Shown: one piece after another, positions 11,956 to 22,299 of the stretch
Numbering within the stretch: position 1 is the stretch's first letter
Layout: each line of letters starts with the position of its first letter
DNA from: Takakia lepidozioides
Taxonomy: Eukaryota; Streptophyta; Takakiopsida; Takakiales; Takakiaceae
Direction: 5' to 3'
Assembly (NCBI GenBank): GCA_030704615.1
Contig: CM060733.1
Span: 31,744,001 to 31,808,000 of the forward strand
DNA: 64,000 bases
Made by a program: the position numbers and the translations under genes
Notes under the pieces: generated by a model
Database searches by the model: none
What the model was told of the DNA's origin: nothing
Seen by the model: the letters and a program-made list of their open reading frames with translations, nothing else

Positions 11956-12681
11956 TGTCGCGCACCTCACTTCGGTAAGCTCCCCTTCAAGTCATAGCTA
12001 CTCGCTTTGATGCGCGCGCCTGACTCCCAACCTGGCCGCCGGGCCAACTTGGAGCTTCGGCTGCTCACCGGGACATAACGGTCCCCCTTCGCTCTCCCAC
12101 TAAACCCTCCACATATTTGGGCCTAGTGGAATTCCCTTTGGTAGATGGCAGTCCGGAACAGCTCCCCACTCTTTGGTCGCTTTCCGGCTCGCTCGCTTAC
12201 TCACTAGTTTTTGGTCACCAACGGGCTTGCACCGTTCTCGGGGTTACTACTCCCTATATATACTTCTGTAGCTGTCCGCAGGGGTTTCATAACCAGCCAT
12301 GCCATTTTATGGCGAACCACCACGAAAACCCTCGACTCCCGGTGATGAGTCGCGGTGAGTCTTGGCCCACTCACCACGGCCCCTATGGACCGTGATGAGT
12401 CCCAAGACTCCCCACGACTCCCACCACGAGGTCTCCGCCCCCATGGTGAGTCCTATGCCACCCCCACTAAGTCCCGCTAAGCTACCACCACCCCTTGTGG
12501 AGCCACCCCCACCGCAACCCGGTGTGCGGGGCTCCACCTAGTGAGCGCCTCCGCCTCCTTGAGTGCCTTGGGCACTCAAGGGTGCTTCAGCCCCCCATAC
12601 CTATCGCTGCCGCTGCCCCCACCACAAGGGCAGCCCCTTATGTGTCCCGACCCCCTGCCCTCAAAGCAAAGGGCCGCGACA
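11956..12681 (-). repeat. Right LTR (5' LTR) of nested chromovirus
   Basis: 726 bp, nearly identical to the left LTR and with the same TGTCGCG...CGCGACA ends. It would contain the promoter for the minus-strand transcript; a TATATATA tract lies near 12255-12262. Confidence 0.93.
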
Positions 12682-12686
12682 ATTCC
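12682..12686. repeat. 5-bp target-site duplication ATTCC (right)
   Basis: Second copy of ATTCC, directly after the right LTR. It restores the interrupted integrase frame of the host element. Confidence 0.93.
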
Positions 12687-13096
12687 AATTAGTTTATGGT
12701 ATGGAAGTTTTACTTCCAGTGGAATTCCTGTTACCTACCATGAGAACGGAATGGGGAAAGAGAATGGAATTGCAAGATTCAATTAAGGTCAAGAAACATG
12801 AATTATACCATGTGGAAGAAGTACGTGCTGATGCAGCTGATAACATGACCAGAATTCAGATGAAGAGAAAGGAACAGTTTGATGAAGGCGAGTTAAAGAC
12901 TTTTAAGACGGGAGATTTGGTTCTCTGGTTGCAGAAGGAAGGAAAGATTAAAGCTTCTAAGCTTAAATCACCATGGAAAGGACCTTATGTCATACAGAAG
13001 ATGTATGATAACAACACCGCCATGTTACAAACCATTAACAAAGAGATGCTGGGAAGAGTCAATGCCAATAAGTTGAAGGGACAGTGGTATCCATGA
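12687..13096 (+). pseudogene. Integrase C-terminal part of retrotransposon 1
   Basis: Continuation of the frame lost at 6511: QLVYGMEVLLPVE is the conserved block after the DDE core, followed by the helical DNA-binding tail and the TGDLVLW ... SPWKGPYVI motif, ending in a stop at 13094-13096. No chromodomain follows, unlike the nested element. Displaced about 6.2 kb from its first half by the insertion. Confidence 0.88.
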
Positions 13097-14092
13097 CAAA
13101 CCATTGCAGCAAGATTTGCATGTTGAAACGCAGAAGCAGTCACGGGCTGCACTAGTGATACCAACGGAGTATGGAGCACTTATCGCTAGGCAGAGCGTAT
13201 ATGACCAGGGCGGGCAGTACAAGCGTGACACAACCTATCACAGCCCATCGAGGCACGACACAGCCTATCACAACATACCACAGCGTGTCACAACCTATCA
13301 CAGCTTACCACAGTGCCACACAGCCTATCACAGTGTACCACAGTATGACACAGCCTGTCACAGCTCAACACAGCCTAATGGGGTTACACCGTCCATAGGA
13401 TCCGTGACAGGTGGACGTGGGTTAACATCCGGACAGTGGCCGGCGGAAAAGTGGACGGAGGCACGTTTAGAAATGGACACGTGGACGCTAGGGCGAGACA
13501 CACATCCGGACATGGATTGCAAAGGCGAGTGTCATCAAGGAAGAAGACAAAATTGGCCGTCAAAGTACCTACCCGACACATTAACTTATTATGGGCCCAT
13601 TAATGCATACAGGGAAAGGGTAACGGAACCCTTTAAAAGTACCGAAAAGCGAAATCCATGTCACATGTACTATCCTAGTGGACAGTCCAGAGTGGAAAAT
13701 CCATGGAAGGAAATTAAATTACAAAACAAATCACATAGCCAATAGCCAATCATGAGCCAGAATTACCTGCAGAAGGTATTTTCCAAGAAGCTAAATCAAG
13801 AAGGGATTTTAAGCGCAAGAGTCGGCGTCGTTCCAAGTAACGGGCGTCTCGACGGGACAGACCATCAATGCTATAGCTTTGAAGCTATGGAGGAACTAAC
13901 AGACTATACGCTCGCGATACTACTTACGCAATGGCACAGGGATAGAAGAACAGAGAGTATCTTTTCTCTTAATCGATGCTTGCAAGCCTCGCAGGCTTAC
14001 AAGAAATTACCCATAGCATTTTGTGGCAACCCTGCAGGCGTTTCTTCATTTGTTGCAACCAAAACCTGTCTGTTTGTCTAGAATGAAGAAAG
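13097..14092. other. 3' internal/LTR-like region of retrotransposon 1
   Basis: No gene recognised. 13230-13378 is an imperfect array of CACAGCCTATCACAG-type words (period roughly 15-20 bp). It resembles, in reverse complement, the CTGTGTCGGCTGTGAC minisatellite in the LTRs at 28000-34409. Open frames across this array come from the repeat and are not annotated. Confidence 0.4.
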
Positions 14093-14353
14093 TGCTTTTC
14101 AGTCTTCTTCGCAGGGGGTGCAGGAGATGCCAGTGGTACAAGAGCTAGTGCCACCAAGACCACAACAAGTCACTGTGACAGTAGCTGACTCTGTTGTTAC
14201 TACAGCCACACCACAGCCACCACAGCCTGAGGTATGGAGGGATGCTGCTTTTAACCCACCTAAAACTCCTGCTGCACAGGAGTACAGTCGGGCTATGATT
14301 ATGCCCTTCAACCAAATTCCCATTGTGTTGGATTTGGCTTGGAAGGAATTTAG
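14093..14353 (+). pseudogene. Fragment of retroelement accessory ORF
   Basis: Encodes a proline/valine-rich stretch (PPKTPAAQEYSRAMIMPFN region), nearly the same as the accessory ORF of the minus-strand element around 29990-30250. It stops abruptly at 14353, where transposon end T2 begins. Confidence 0.75.
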
Positions 14354-14589
14354 GAGGTTAGCTATTTCATGAGCGGCATGAGCGGCATGAGCGGAGTAGT
14401 AAGACAATCGGTTTTCATGAGCAGAAGTACAAATTTCGAAAATAAAAAACAATTAAAAAAGCCAATAAAAACATTAATTTAATGCAATGTGTCAGGAAAA
14501 ACAAATATATTATTCGGCCCCTTGAAGGGAAAATTGTAGTTTTGACAGTTGTGCTCATGATATTTCGTCTTCCGCTCATGCCAATTCCC

Positions 14590-15042
14590 AGCGACATGTG
14601 CAAATATGGCGCCGAATTTCGCGGTAATAGGGTCCGTAACCTGAAAAAACGGCGACGTATTTCGCGGTAATAGGTCTCTCTGGCGAAAAATGGTGCCGAA
14701 TTCCGCGGCTATAGGTCCCCTCATGACAGGTAATTCGGCGCCATTTTTCCAGTGCATATTCGGACTTAGCCAATTTTCGGCGCAAAATAGGGAAATTCGG
14801 CGCCATTTTTCCAGACACTGTACCAGTGCATGTTGGGACTTAGCCAGTTTTCGGCCCAAAAAAGAGAAATTTGGCGCCATTTTTCCAGACACGGTACCAG
14901 TGCATGTTGGGACTTAGCCAGTTTTCGGCCCAAAAAAGAGAAATTCGGCGCCATTTTCCCAGACACAGGTACCAGTGCATGTTGGGACTTAGCCAGTTTT
15001 CGGCCCCAAAAAGAGAAATTCGGCGCTTTTTTTCCAGAAATG
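14590..15042. repeat. Palindrome array A, 74-bp tandem repeat with GGCGCC core
   Basis: GAAATTCGGCGCC-type sites begin at 14792, 14866, 14940 and 15014, exactly 74 bp apart, with linkers including GGGACTTAGCCAGTTTTCGG. Looser copies of the core (GCCGAATTTCGCGG, GGCGCCATTTTTCC) occur from about 14608. Located between the transposon left end and the transposase 3' end. Confidence 0.9.
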
Positions 15043-15089
15043 GCCCCACAACTGCTTCTGTTGGATCTCAGTTTGAATGGAATATTGCC

Positions 15090-18000
15090 TCATTCCAGGA
15101 GTTTGGGGTGCATTTCATTACACTGCAAAAAAAAGTCTGATACAACAAAATGCAATTGAAAATATCCATATGGAGGATTCCCTTTGCCCCATAAATGATT
15201 TCTGGAATCCCTAAGGAGGAGTTTGTGCAGCTCGTTCACGCTCAACGCTGGTGCATGAATAAAGTCATCAATAGTCACGTTCATCCTCAACCTCTTCAGG
15301 TAAATGTAATACAGATGCTTGCACGGATAATACTTCGAACCCTTCTTTGCTTCCATCAACGAGAAGTTCGTACAATTGCAAGTCGGCTCCACTCTAATCG
15401 TAATTGTGTATACATCGTCGCGTACAGCCGAGCCGGCCGTTGCCATCCGATACACACGCCCAAGGCCGGGTGGGGGTACGTCCACGGAGCTCTGAATAGT
15501 GCAAGCCATCCCAAGAGCATTGGCAATCCGAGTCTCATTCAACTTGTTGGGAGGGTGTCGTCTCTTCACTCTTCCGAATCGCATTGTGGGACGTGCAGAA
15601 TTGTCCACACCGTCTCTACTGAACTAAGCAGTCTGCAATGGCTGGGTCTGAGGAACCGGAAATGCGTGGGCCGGGATGTCTGTGCGTTGCACCATTCGAA
15701 ATCCTGCTGCAGATAGAGCATCCGCCTCATTCTGAGAGAGACTGCAACCCGGTGCAACAGGCCAGACGCCCGGAGGCTCCGGCATTCCCTAAATCCCGTA
15801 CTTGGGCTTGCCAAATACACAGGTCATTATGTCGTGCCTACAAAACCAAAATGTCTGCGTTGTGGCGTGAGCAAATGTGGGAGTCAAAAATCTGCCGCTG
15901 AAACAAGGTGCAGGTACAGCACCGTGTGGGTTCCTCCGAATCATCTCACCACAGCGTGCTCTCGTATCCACCCGGATGGCGCATCACTTCCCTCGAAATG
16001 CCGGCAATGTCCTCGTAATTCTCCATTGTGACTCTGACACTATTGTCTCCACAATGGGAATGTTGTACTGCTTTACTACAGATGGCTCGTTATGTTGCCA
16101 GGGCACGCGCCCTGTGCTCAAAGGAGATGGCGATCTTGAACGTGCAGGACTTGCGGTGCTCGACGATACCTCCTCGGGCAACATCACCGGACCACGAGGG
16201 AGCGTGCGAATATTCTTGTCAGCTCGCCATGAATCCTCTTCTCCGCCAGGTGCCTCGTCAAGTCTTCGTCTCACTGGACGGGTATGAATATCTCCTTCCA
16301 AATGTTGGCCTCTTCGCAGCAATGGCGTGTCCCGAAGGCCCTCTCGCAAGGCCGCCGCTCATTTCCGAGGATTCTTCGATCTAGAGACAGCCCGCATCAG
16401 CATTTCCTGCCTGTCCGGCCCCAAGCCCCACTGTTTCCCTTTCAAGAACTCGTTGTACCTGCTTTGCTGCATAATTGACCTCACAATGTCCTCCGTTGTG
16501 GCAGTGAGGATGTCCACCAGATGCGCCGCAGAGGAGGCACGCCAGGAAGAGTGCACTGATTCGGCCATGTTTGTCGTGGGCATGTCGGTGTCGGAGTCGA
16601 GACACATTTCCTGCACAAGCACATGTTGAGGTTACAAGCAAGTTACAAATATGGCAAAGAATAATATTCAACGGGACGCGAATTCGTGCAACTCACCTCC
16701 CACATATAGTCGCCGAACTGGAGGAAACGATAATGCCACCATGCTAGCCAACTGACCATTGCTCCCTTGTCTGATTTCCTTACAGCACCTGACGATGTCC
16801 ACCAAGCCCGTATACATGCAAACTGTGTCTCTGCATCATCCAAGGTGGGAGCGCGCTTCCACGCAAGGCACATGGAACGGTGCTCCTCTCTGAAATCTGG
16901 CGCCACGAGCCTGGTTGTGTACTGCGAAAGGCTCTGCAGAAAATGGAACCCACAATATCTCTCCTTGCCTTCCATGGGAACATTGGGGTCTTGCCCGTAC
17001 ACCCTTTGGATGGCAGCCCAATTTGCTTGTGCGTTGTCCGCCATGAAACCACGGAAATTGGGAGGGGGCAATCCCGCCTTGGCCATCTGTTCGTTTATTC
17101 CCTGCCAAAGAAGCATCTCCAATTGTGTGTCTTCTCCTTTCATCTCACAAATAGCAATTGTCATTAGCATCCTGCAGTGGGTATCGTAGACATGTGCACC
17201 CATTGTCACCCACTGGTGATTTGTAATTCGCTTGATATGGTCGAACATGACCCAACTGTTTGACAAGTCCCCACTCGTCATCCTGTCGACCAGTTCGATG
17301 CCGCTGCCAGGTCCACACGTGGACATTTTGAATACGAAACAACGATCTGCCTCAGTCCCTTGTCCTGGAAACCTACTTCCATGAATGTAGTCATATCCAC
17401 ATCGTCGCTTCACCTCCAGAATGGAGTGCATATCCGAGCCACGCCCAATTTTCTGTTTGCATGAGACAATGTGGTTTCGGACATTCGGTGAACATACGTG
17501 GGACACCGACTCCAGCAATGCCTCCATTTCCTTCTCATCGAGAGGAACTCTATCGGAGCCATCTTCCGACATAATTCTGGCCAATGCCATCTTATGGGCG
17601 GCTTGGAGCTGTCTCTGTTTGGGTTTGGCACCCGGTCTCAACTTAACCTCCTCCTGAACGAGCTGCTCTGCCTCGTGGGCAGCCTCCCGCGAGTTCCCCC
17701 TCACCAATTTGTGACAATGGGAACCAACGCGTATGCAAGCTCGGGTGAGGTCAGGGAAACGGTGCAACACATAGAACTGCTTGGCATTACAAACAGACAT
17801 GCAGTGTGGTGGTTCTTTGCAATGCGCACACTTAAATGTGGAGTTCGGAACCTTCTCTTGAGCTCGAAATGGTTGATGAGCTGTGCCTGTCCAATCGGTC
17901 TCGTTCCTGTGACCTCTGGATTTAAAATGGAAGCAAGTTGGGGAGAAACACCGCAACGCGCCCGCACAAACAACGTAGCGCACCCGCACACCATCGAGCA

Positions 18001-18783
18001 TCTTCATGCTGGTGGTTTTGGTAACGCACCAAGGATGACCGTCATGTTTTCTATCCATATCTGTCAACATTCCAGACGCCCTCGAGTAGTCCGCCCGAGG
18101 AGGGTATTATCGTCGACGTCGGCGGGAAGGCATGTAACCGATTTAATTGTGAACTTGCTGTAGTCCAGCCCGGCCAGCTCCGACCGGTGTCCCTCCAGGT
18201 GAAGCCCTCGCAGAATTTCAAGAATAGATCGAACTGCGGTGCTCGTGCTGGGAATATGACTCCCTCCTCCACTGACGTCCATTGAGGACTTGCCTGATCT
18301 CCAGGACAACCTCGGAACTTCCATGACCTCGTCTGAGTCGGACAGGTTGTGAACAACCCGGTTCTTGCTCGTCTTCATGGATGGGTTCGACTCTGGATTT
18401 ACTTCGTTGCGGACTTCTCTCTTTGAGGTAGCCACTCTCTTCGCGGATTGTTTCGTGGAAGGCGCCAGGATAGAAGGTGCATTTGGCGGGCAAATGAAGT
18501 CCCCAACAGCCCTGTATATGACGCTGTCCGATGGTGGAACTTGCCATTCCCTGCCATCGCCGAAATCATCGTGGAGCACAACAATACTCTCGACAACAAG
18601 GCCGTTTGAGTCCTTCCTTCCCTCCTCCAAAAAAACCGACCCCGGTTTCAGGTGGTATCGAACGCACAAATATTTCTTCATCACCCGGCAGATGTCCCCT
18701 CTGCACGGAAATGAAGCTCTATGCTCGTGAGGAGGGCAGTACACTGTAGCGCTCGGGTTTTCCGCCATGGGAGATGTGCACAC
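15090..18783 (-). pseudogene. MULE-like transposase (copy beta)
   Basis: Minus-strand gene. The N-terminal exon (18783-18064) joins by a one-base frameshift near 18064-18070 to the main exon, which ends at a GTGAGT donor near 16697; a second exon starts at 16612. Cys/His-rich N-terminal DNA-binding region (HDGHPWC ... FKCAHCKEPPHC). Candidate DDE residues: MFDHIKR or the following VYDTH, GFMADNAQANW, and NMAESVHSSW. A C..H pair follows the second Asp (CGFHFLQSL). C-terminal region: FWFCRHD...C and SWIM finger CNCTNF ... YPCKHLYYIYL. Four in-frame stops (16359, 15984, 15789 and 15624) interrupt one continuous frame, so the gene is dead. Diverges from the ParB-methyltransferase gene. Confidence 0.85.
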
Positions 18784-18960
18784 AAGACTGCCAGGATGGT
18801 GTGCGGGGAAGCTCCCTGGTAGAAGGGGGATGCAGCGATGGGAAGGAATGCGGTGCCGATTTGTCCGAGCGACGAAGCCTGATCCAAATCCAGGGAGCCA
18901 ACTATCTCAAAAATCCACAGTCAGAGTGTTAATGAACCTTGTCTCCAGAATGCGGCCCCT

Positions 18961-20075
18961 GGTCTTTGCGCAATAACTGCCAACGGTATGCAGTCAGAAA
19001 GTGGGGGGCCGTCCGGATGATGTCGGCTGAAGGGGAGAAGCCGGCACCGTGCCGTCACATTACTACCCCCGAATGGAAATTCGGCACCGAATATCCAACC
19101 GGGGCCGCACGGATGAAGTCGCCTGGGGCAGAGAGGCCGGCACCTATCCGACAGAGAACATCCCCCGGATGGAAATTCAACGCCGAATTTCCATCCGGAT
19201 CCCCCCAAAGGAAGTCGTGTCGGGGGGGTCAGGCTGAAAATTGGCCGACATAAAAACCTCCCCAGACGGAAAAACGGCGCCGAATTTCCATCCGGGGCCG
19301 TTCGGAGGCAGTCGGGGAGGGGGAGAGGCCGGCACCTGGCCGTCACATTTCAACCCCCGGACGGAAATTCGGCACCGAATATCCAACAGGGGACGCCCGG
19401 ATGAAGTCGCCTCGGGCGGAGAGGCCGGCACGTGTCCGACAGAGAGCATCCCAGGATGGAGATTCGGCGCCGAATTTCCATCCGGGTCCCCCCAAAGGAA
19501 GTCGTGTCGGGGGGTCAGGCCGAAAACTGGTCGACATAAAAACCTCCCCGGATGGAAAAACGACGCCGAATTTCCATCCGGGGCCGTTCGGATGCATTCG
19601 GGGAGGGGGGAGAGGCCGGCACCTGGCCGTCACATTTCAACCCCGGACGGAAATTCGGCACCGAATATCCAACAGGGGACGCCCGGATGAAGTCGCCACG
19701 GGCGTAGAGGCCGGCACGTGTTCGACAGAGAGCATCCCCTGGATGGAGATTCGGCGCCGAATTTCCATCCGGGCCCCCACAAAGGAAGTCATGTCGGGGG
19801 TCAGGCCGAAAACTGGCCGACATAAAAACCTCCCCAGATAAAAACGGCGCCGAATTTCCATCCGGGGCCGTTCCAATGCAGTCGGGGAGGGGGGAGAGGC
19901 CGGCACCTGGCCGTCATATTTCAACCCCCGGACGGAAATTCGGCACCGAATATCCAACAGAGCGGCGGAGAGGCCGGCACCTCTCCGACAGAGATCATCC
20001 ACCGGATGGAAATTCGGCGCCGAATTTCCATCGGGCCCCCTCAAAGGAAGTCGTAAAAACCTCCCAGAATGGAAA
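18961..20075. repeat. Palindrome array B, 286-bp tandem repeat
   Basis: At least three units; the phrase TAAAAACCTCCCC starts at 19251, 19537 and 19823 (286-bp steps). Each unit holds two or three palindromes: AAATTCGGCGCCGAATTT flanked by CCATCC, and a variant TTCGGCACCGAATATCC. Lies between the divergent transposase and ParB-methyltransferase genes, where promoters of both should be. Confidence 0.92.
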
Positions 20076-20249
20076 AACGGCGCAAATTTCCGTCCGAGGC
20101 TGTTCCGATTTGCCTCTAGCAGTCAAGGATTCCAAGAAAAACGTGTCTACAGTGCACTTCAGCCACAAAACAAACAGTTAGGTTTGTTTTTCTCCGAAAA
20201 ATCATCGGACACGCTCAGAATTACCTGCAGGAAGGTAATTCAGCGCTTC

Positions 20250-21000
20250 GAAATACCTGGCGAATGGAAATTCGGCGCCGAATATCCATACGCCACCGAT
20301 CCGACTTACCTGTTGGATGGAAATTCGGCGCCGGATTTCCATCCATCCGCTCTCCGACCAACCTTGCGGATGGAAATCCGGTGCCGGATTTCCATCCATC
20401 CGCCTCCGAATTACCTGCGTGAGGGAAATTTCGCGCGCCGCCCTACCTGCGCGGATGGAAATCCGGCGCCGGATTTCCATCCATCCGCCTCCGAATTACC
20501 TGCGTGAGGAAAATTTCGCGCGCCGCCCAACTTTGCTGGATGGAAATTCGGCGCCGGATTTCCATCCATCCGCCTCCGAATTACCTGCGTGAGGGAAATT
20601 TCGCGCGCCGCCCTACCTGCGCGGATGGAAATCCGGCGCCGGATTTCCATCCATCCGCTTCTGAATTACCTGCGTGAGGGAAATTTCGCGCGCCACCCTA
20701 CCTTGCAGGATGGAAATTCGGCGCTGAATTTTTCATCCTGCTTGGCTCCGAATTACCTTCGTGAGGGAAATTTCGCTCGCCGCCCTGCCTGCGCGGATGG
20801 AAATCTGGCGCCGGATTTCCATCCATCCGCTTCTGAATTACCTGCGTGAGGGAAATTTCGCGCGCCGCCGTACCTTGCAGGATGGAAATTCGGCGCTGAA
20901 TTTCCATCCTGCTGCGCTCCGAATTACCTGTAGGATGGAAATCCGGCGCCGGATTTTCTTCCTGCAGCGCTTCGAATTACCTCTACGTTGGAAATTCCGG
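20250..21000. repeat. Palindrome array C, 85-bp tandem repeat
   Basis: GAATTACCTGCGTGAGG-type starts at 20408, 20493, 20578, 20663, 20750, 20835 and 20921 (85-87 bp steps). Each unit carries GGAAATCCGGCGCCGGATTTCC-like palindromes (core GGCGCC) and a second GAAATTTCGCGCGCC site. A second repeat family, adjoining array B but of different period and linker. Confidence 0.92.
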
Positions 21001-21028
21001 GCCGAGTTCCGTCGTTTTTCATCCGACA

Positions 21029-22299
21029 TGGAAGGCTTCATCCGACATTTAATTGCGCAGTTGGGCAATAAATGTCCACCGCCGTCCGTTTTCATTCGGG
21101 CTGGCAACACATGGCTTCCTGGATACGTACCCTAAATCTGATGCTAATCTTGGCTTAACATGCTATTCGAGGCATGTACCCCAAAAATGGAGATCTTTTT
21201 CCATTTTGGCTGGGACTTATGCCGCCTGAAGGGCGTGGCTCTCCTGAGAGAGACCTCACATCCAGACCGCGGCGGAAGTTGAAAGCTCTGTACTATGGAC
21301 AACGGCCAATCTCTCGCATGGCCAAACTGAAGCTCCAGCAGGAGATTCCAGTGTCTTGCTCACAACCCGCGCCAACTGAAGCCGAGTACTCTCAGGCAAG
21401 CCACTTCTGCTTTCGCTTTGTTCGATTTCGATTTCGCTTTTGCTTTCGCTTTCGCTTTGTTGCCTCGCTTTGTTTTTGCATCTTCATCCTGGCTTCGCTG
21501 GATGAGTGAACCGTAGATAGTTGAGTGAACCTTAGATTGTTTGCAATGCGTGTGCAAATCCGGCAGCTCTGGAGAAGGCTGCTTGTGCATGTCATTCTCA
21601 GGCAATGCTTGCATGTGTTTTCATTGTTGTTGCATGGCTCTCCATACGTCCTAAACTTGTTATGTTTTCATTTTTGTTACACGATTGTTGCTATGGTGGT
21701 TGCGATGCTGGTCTTGGCACCGATGTTGGTTCTCACGATTTTGGGAATGACAGAGTGACGACGAGCCCGGCACGCTGGTGGTATCATCGACTGCTGCAAC
21801 TCATCGCATGTTTGAACCGCCCACCTTGGAGCGAGAGGGCAAACTTCAACCTTTTGTTGGTGGACGGGAGGACCTGCAGCGAGAGTACGACAGAATAGGC
21901 ATTGGGGAGGTTGGTGCAGGCCTCATGGCAGGTGAAGGGCGTGAGGAAGTGAGAACAACAGATCATGGAGGTTGTTGATGCAGAAGCAGTAGGGCCCGTC
22001 CAAGCAAAGAAAAAGAAGAAAGCCAAGCACGTGCAATCCCCGGCGCGAGAGCCGTCACGGGCTGCGGAGGGGGGAGTTCGCAGTGCGCGCGAGGGTGTCA
22101 GTTTTGCCTACCTCAAAGGCGGTCGTCCATCCGGGCTCCCCTGCTGCTAGCCCTAATAAGAAACAGAAAGCCCGTGAGAGGGCAAAAGAGAGGGCAAAAG
22201 AACAGCAAGACACAAGGCTAGCCAGGAGGAAGAGAAAAGGCCACTGAAGAGGCCAGGGGTTCCGAACTGACAGATTCCCATGTAAGTGAGGGACGCACA
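21029..22299 (+). other. Probable 5' exons of the beta ParB-methyltransferase gene
   Basis: Candidate coding pieces with splice-like borders: 21174-21393 (MYPKNGDLFPFWLGL start, ending before a possible donor), 21759-21930 (SDDEPGTLVV ... EVGAGLMA, bounded by GACAG and GTGAAG) and a lysine-rich piece near 21965-22130 (VQAKKKKKAKHVQ). I cannot join them with certainty, and the sequence between 21400 and 21740 shows nothing else. They lie just upstream of, and in the same direction as, the ParB-like exons. Confidence 0.35.

Larger units (their letters stand above)
6512..12681 (-). mobile_element. Complete chromovirus-type Ty3 LTR retrotransposon nested in retrotransposon 1
   Basis: Both LTRs, both target duplications and the primer site are present, and coding runs on the minus strand (gag/protease 11327-11955, pol 8141-11317). 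Integration split the integrase of the host retroelement in codon order (residues resume directly after the duplication). The integrase carries a C-terminal chromodomain, placing it among chromoviruses. It is not autonomous now: the capsid part of gag is missing and two in-frame stops interrupt pol. The LTRs differ by 13 substitutions (12 transitions) and one 1-base indel over about 726 bp, so the insertion is fairly recent. Confidence 0.93.
2869..14353 (+). mobile_element. Ty3-type LTR retrotransposon 1, gag-truncated and interrupted
   Basis: Plus-strand element running from the end of gag through protease, reverse transcriptase, RNase H and integrase, then a 3' region with a remnant of an accessory ORF (14093-14353). 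Its 5' gag half is missing because a MULE-type transposon end abuts it at 2859. Its integrase is split by a younger chromovirus at 6512-12681. No LTR was securely identified; a CACAGCC-rich stretch at 13230-13378 resembles the minisatellite inside the LTRs at 28000-34409. Accessory ORF and gag match the element at 28000-34409, so both belong to related families. Confidence 0.75.

Noticed and set aside
13104-13745. 213-codon open frame with repeated Thr/His/Ser words
   Set aside because: It spans the CACAGCC repeat; the repetitive peptide follows from the DNA repeat and has no domain or homologue in the other element copies.
19049-20044. Several overlapping open frames of 100-150 codons on both strands
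   Set aside because: They lie within the 286-bp palindromic repeat; near-palindromic DNA stays open on both strands and the peptides simply repeat.
20202-20907. Repeated peptide frames (MEIRRRISI type) on both strands
   Set aside because: The period is about 85 bp, not a multiple of three, and frames shift between units; a product of array C.
14590-21000. CRISPR-like appearance of regularly spaced palindromes
   Set aside because: Linkers between palindromes are themselves repeated rather than unique spacers, and the context is a plant nuclear transposon.
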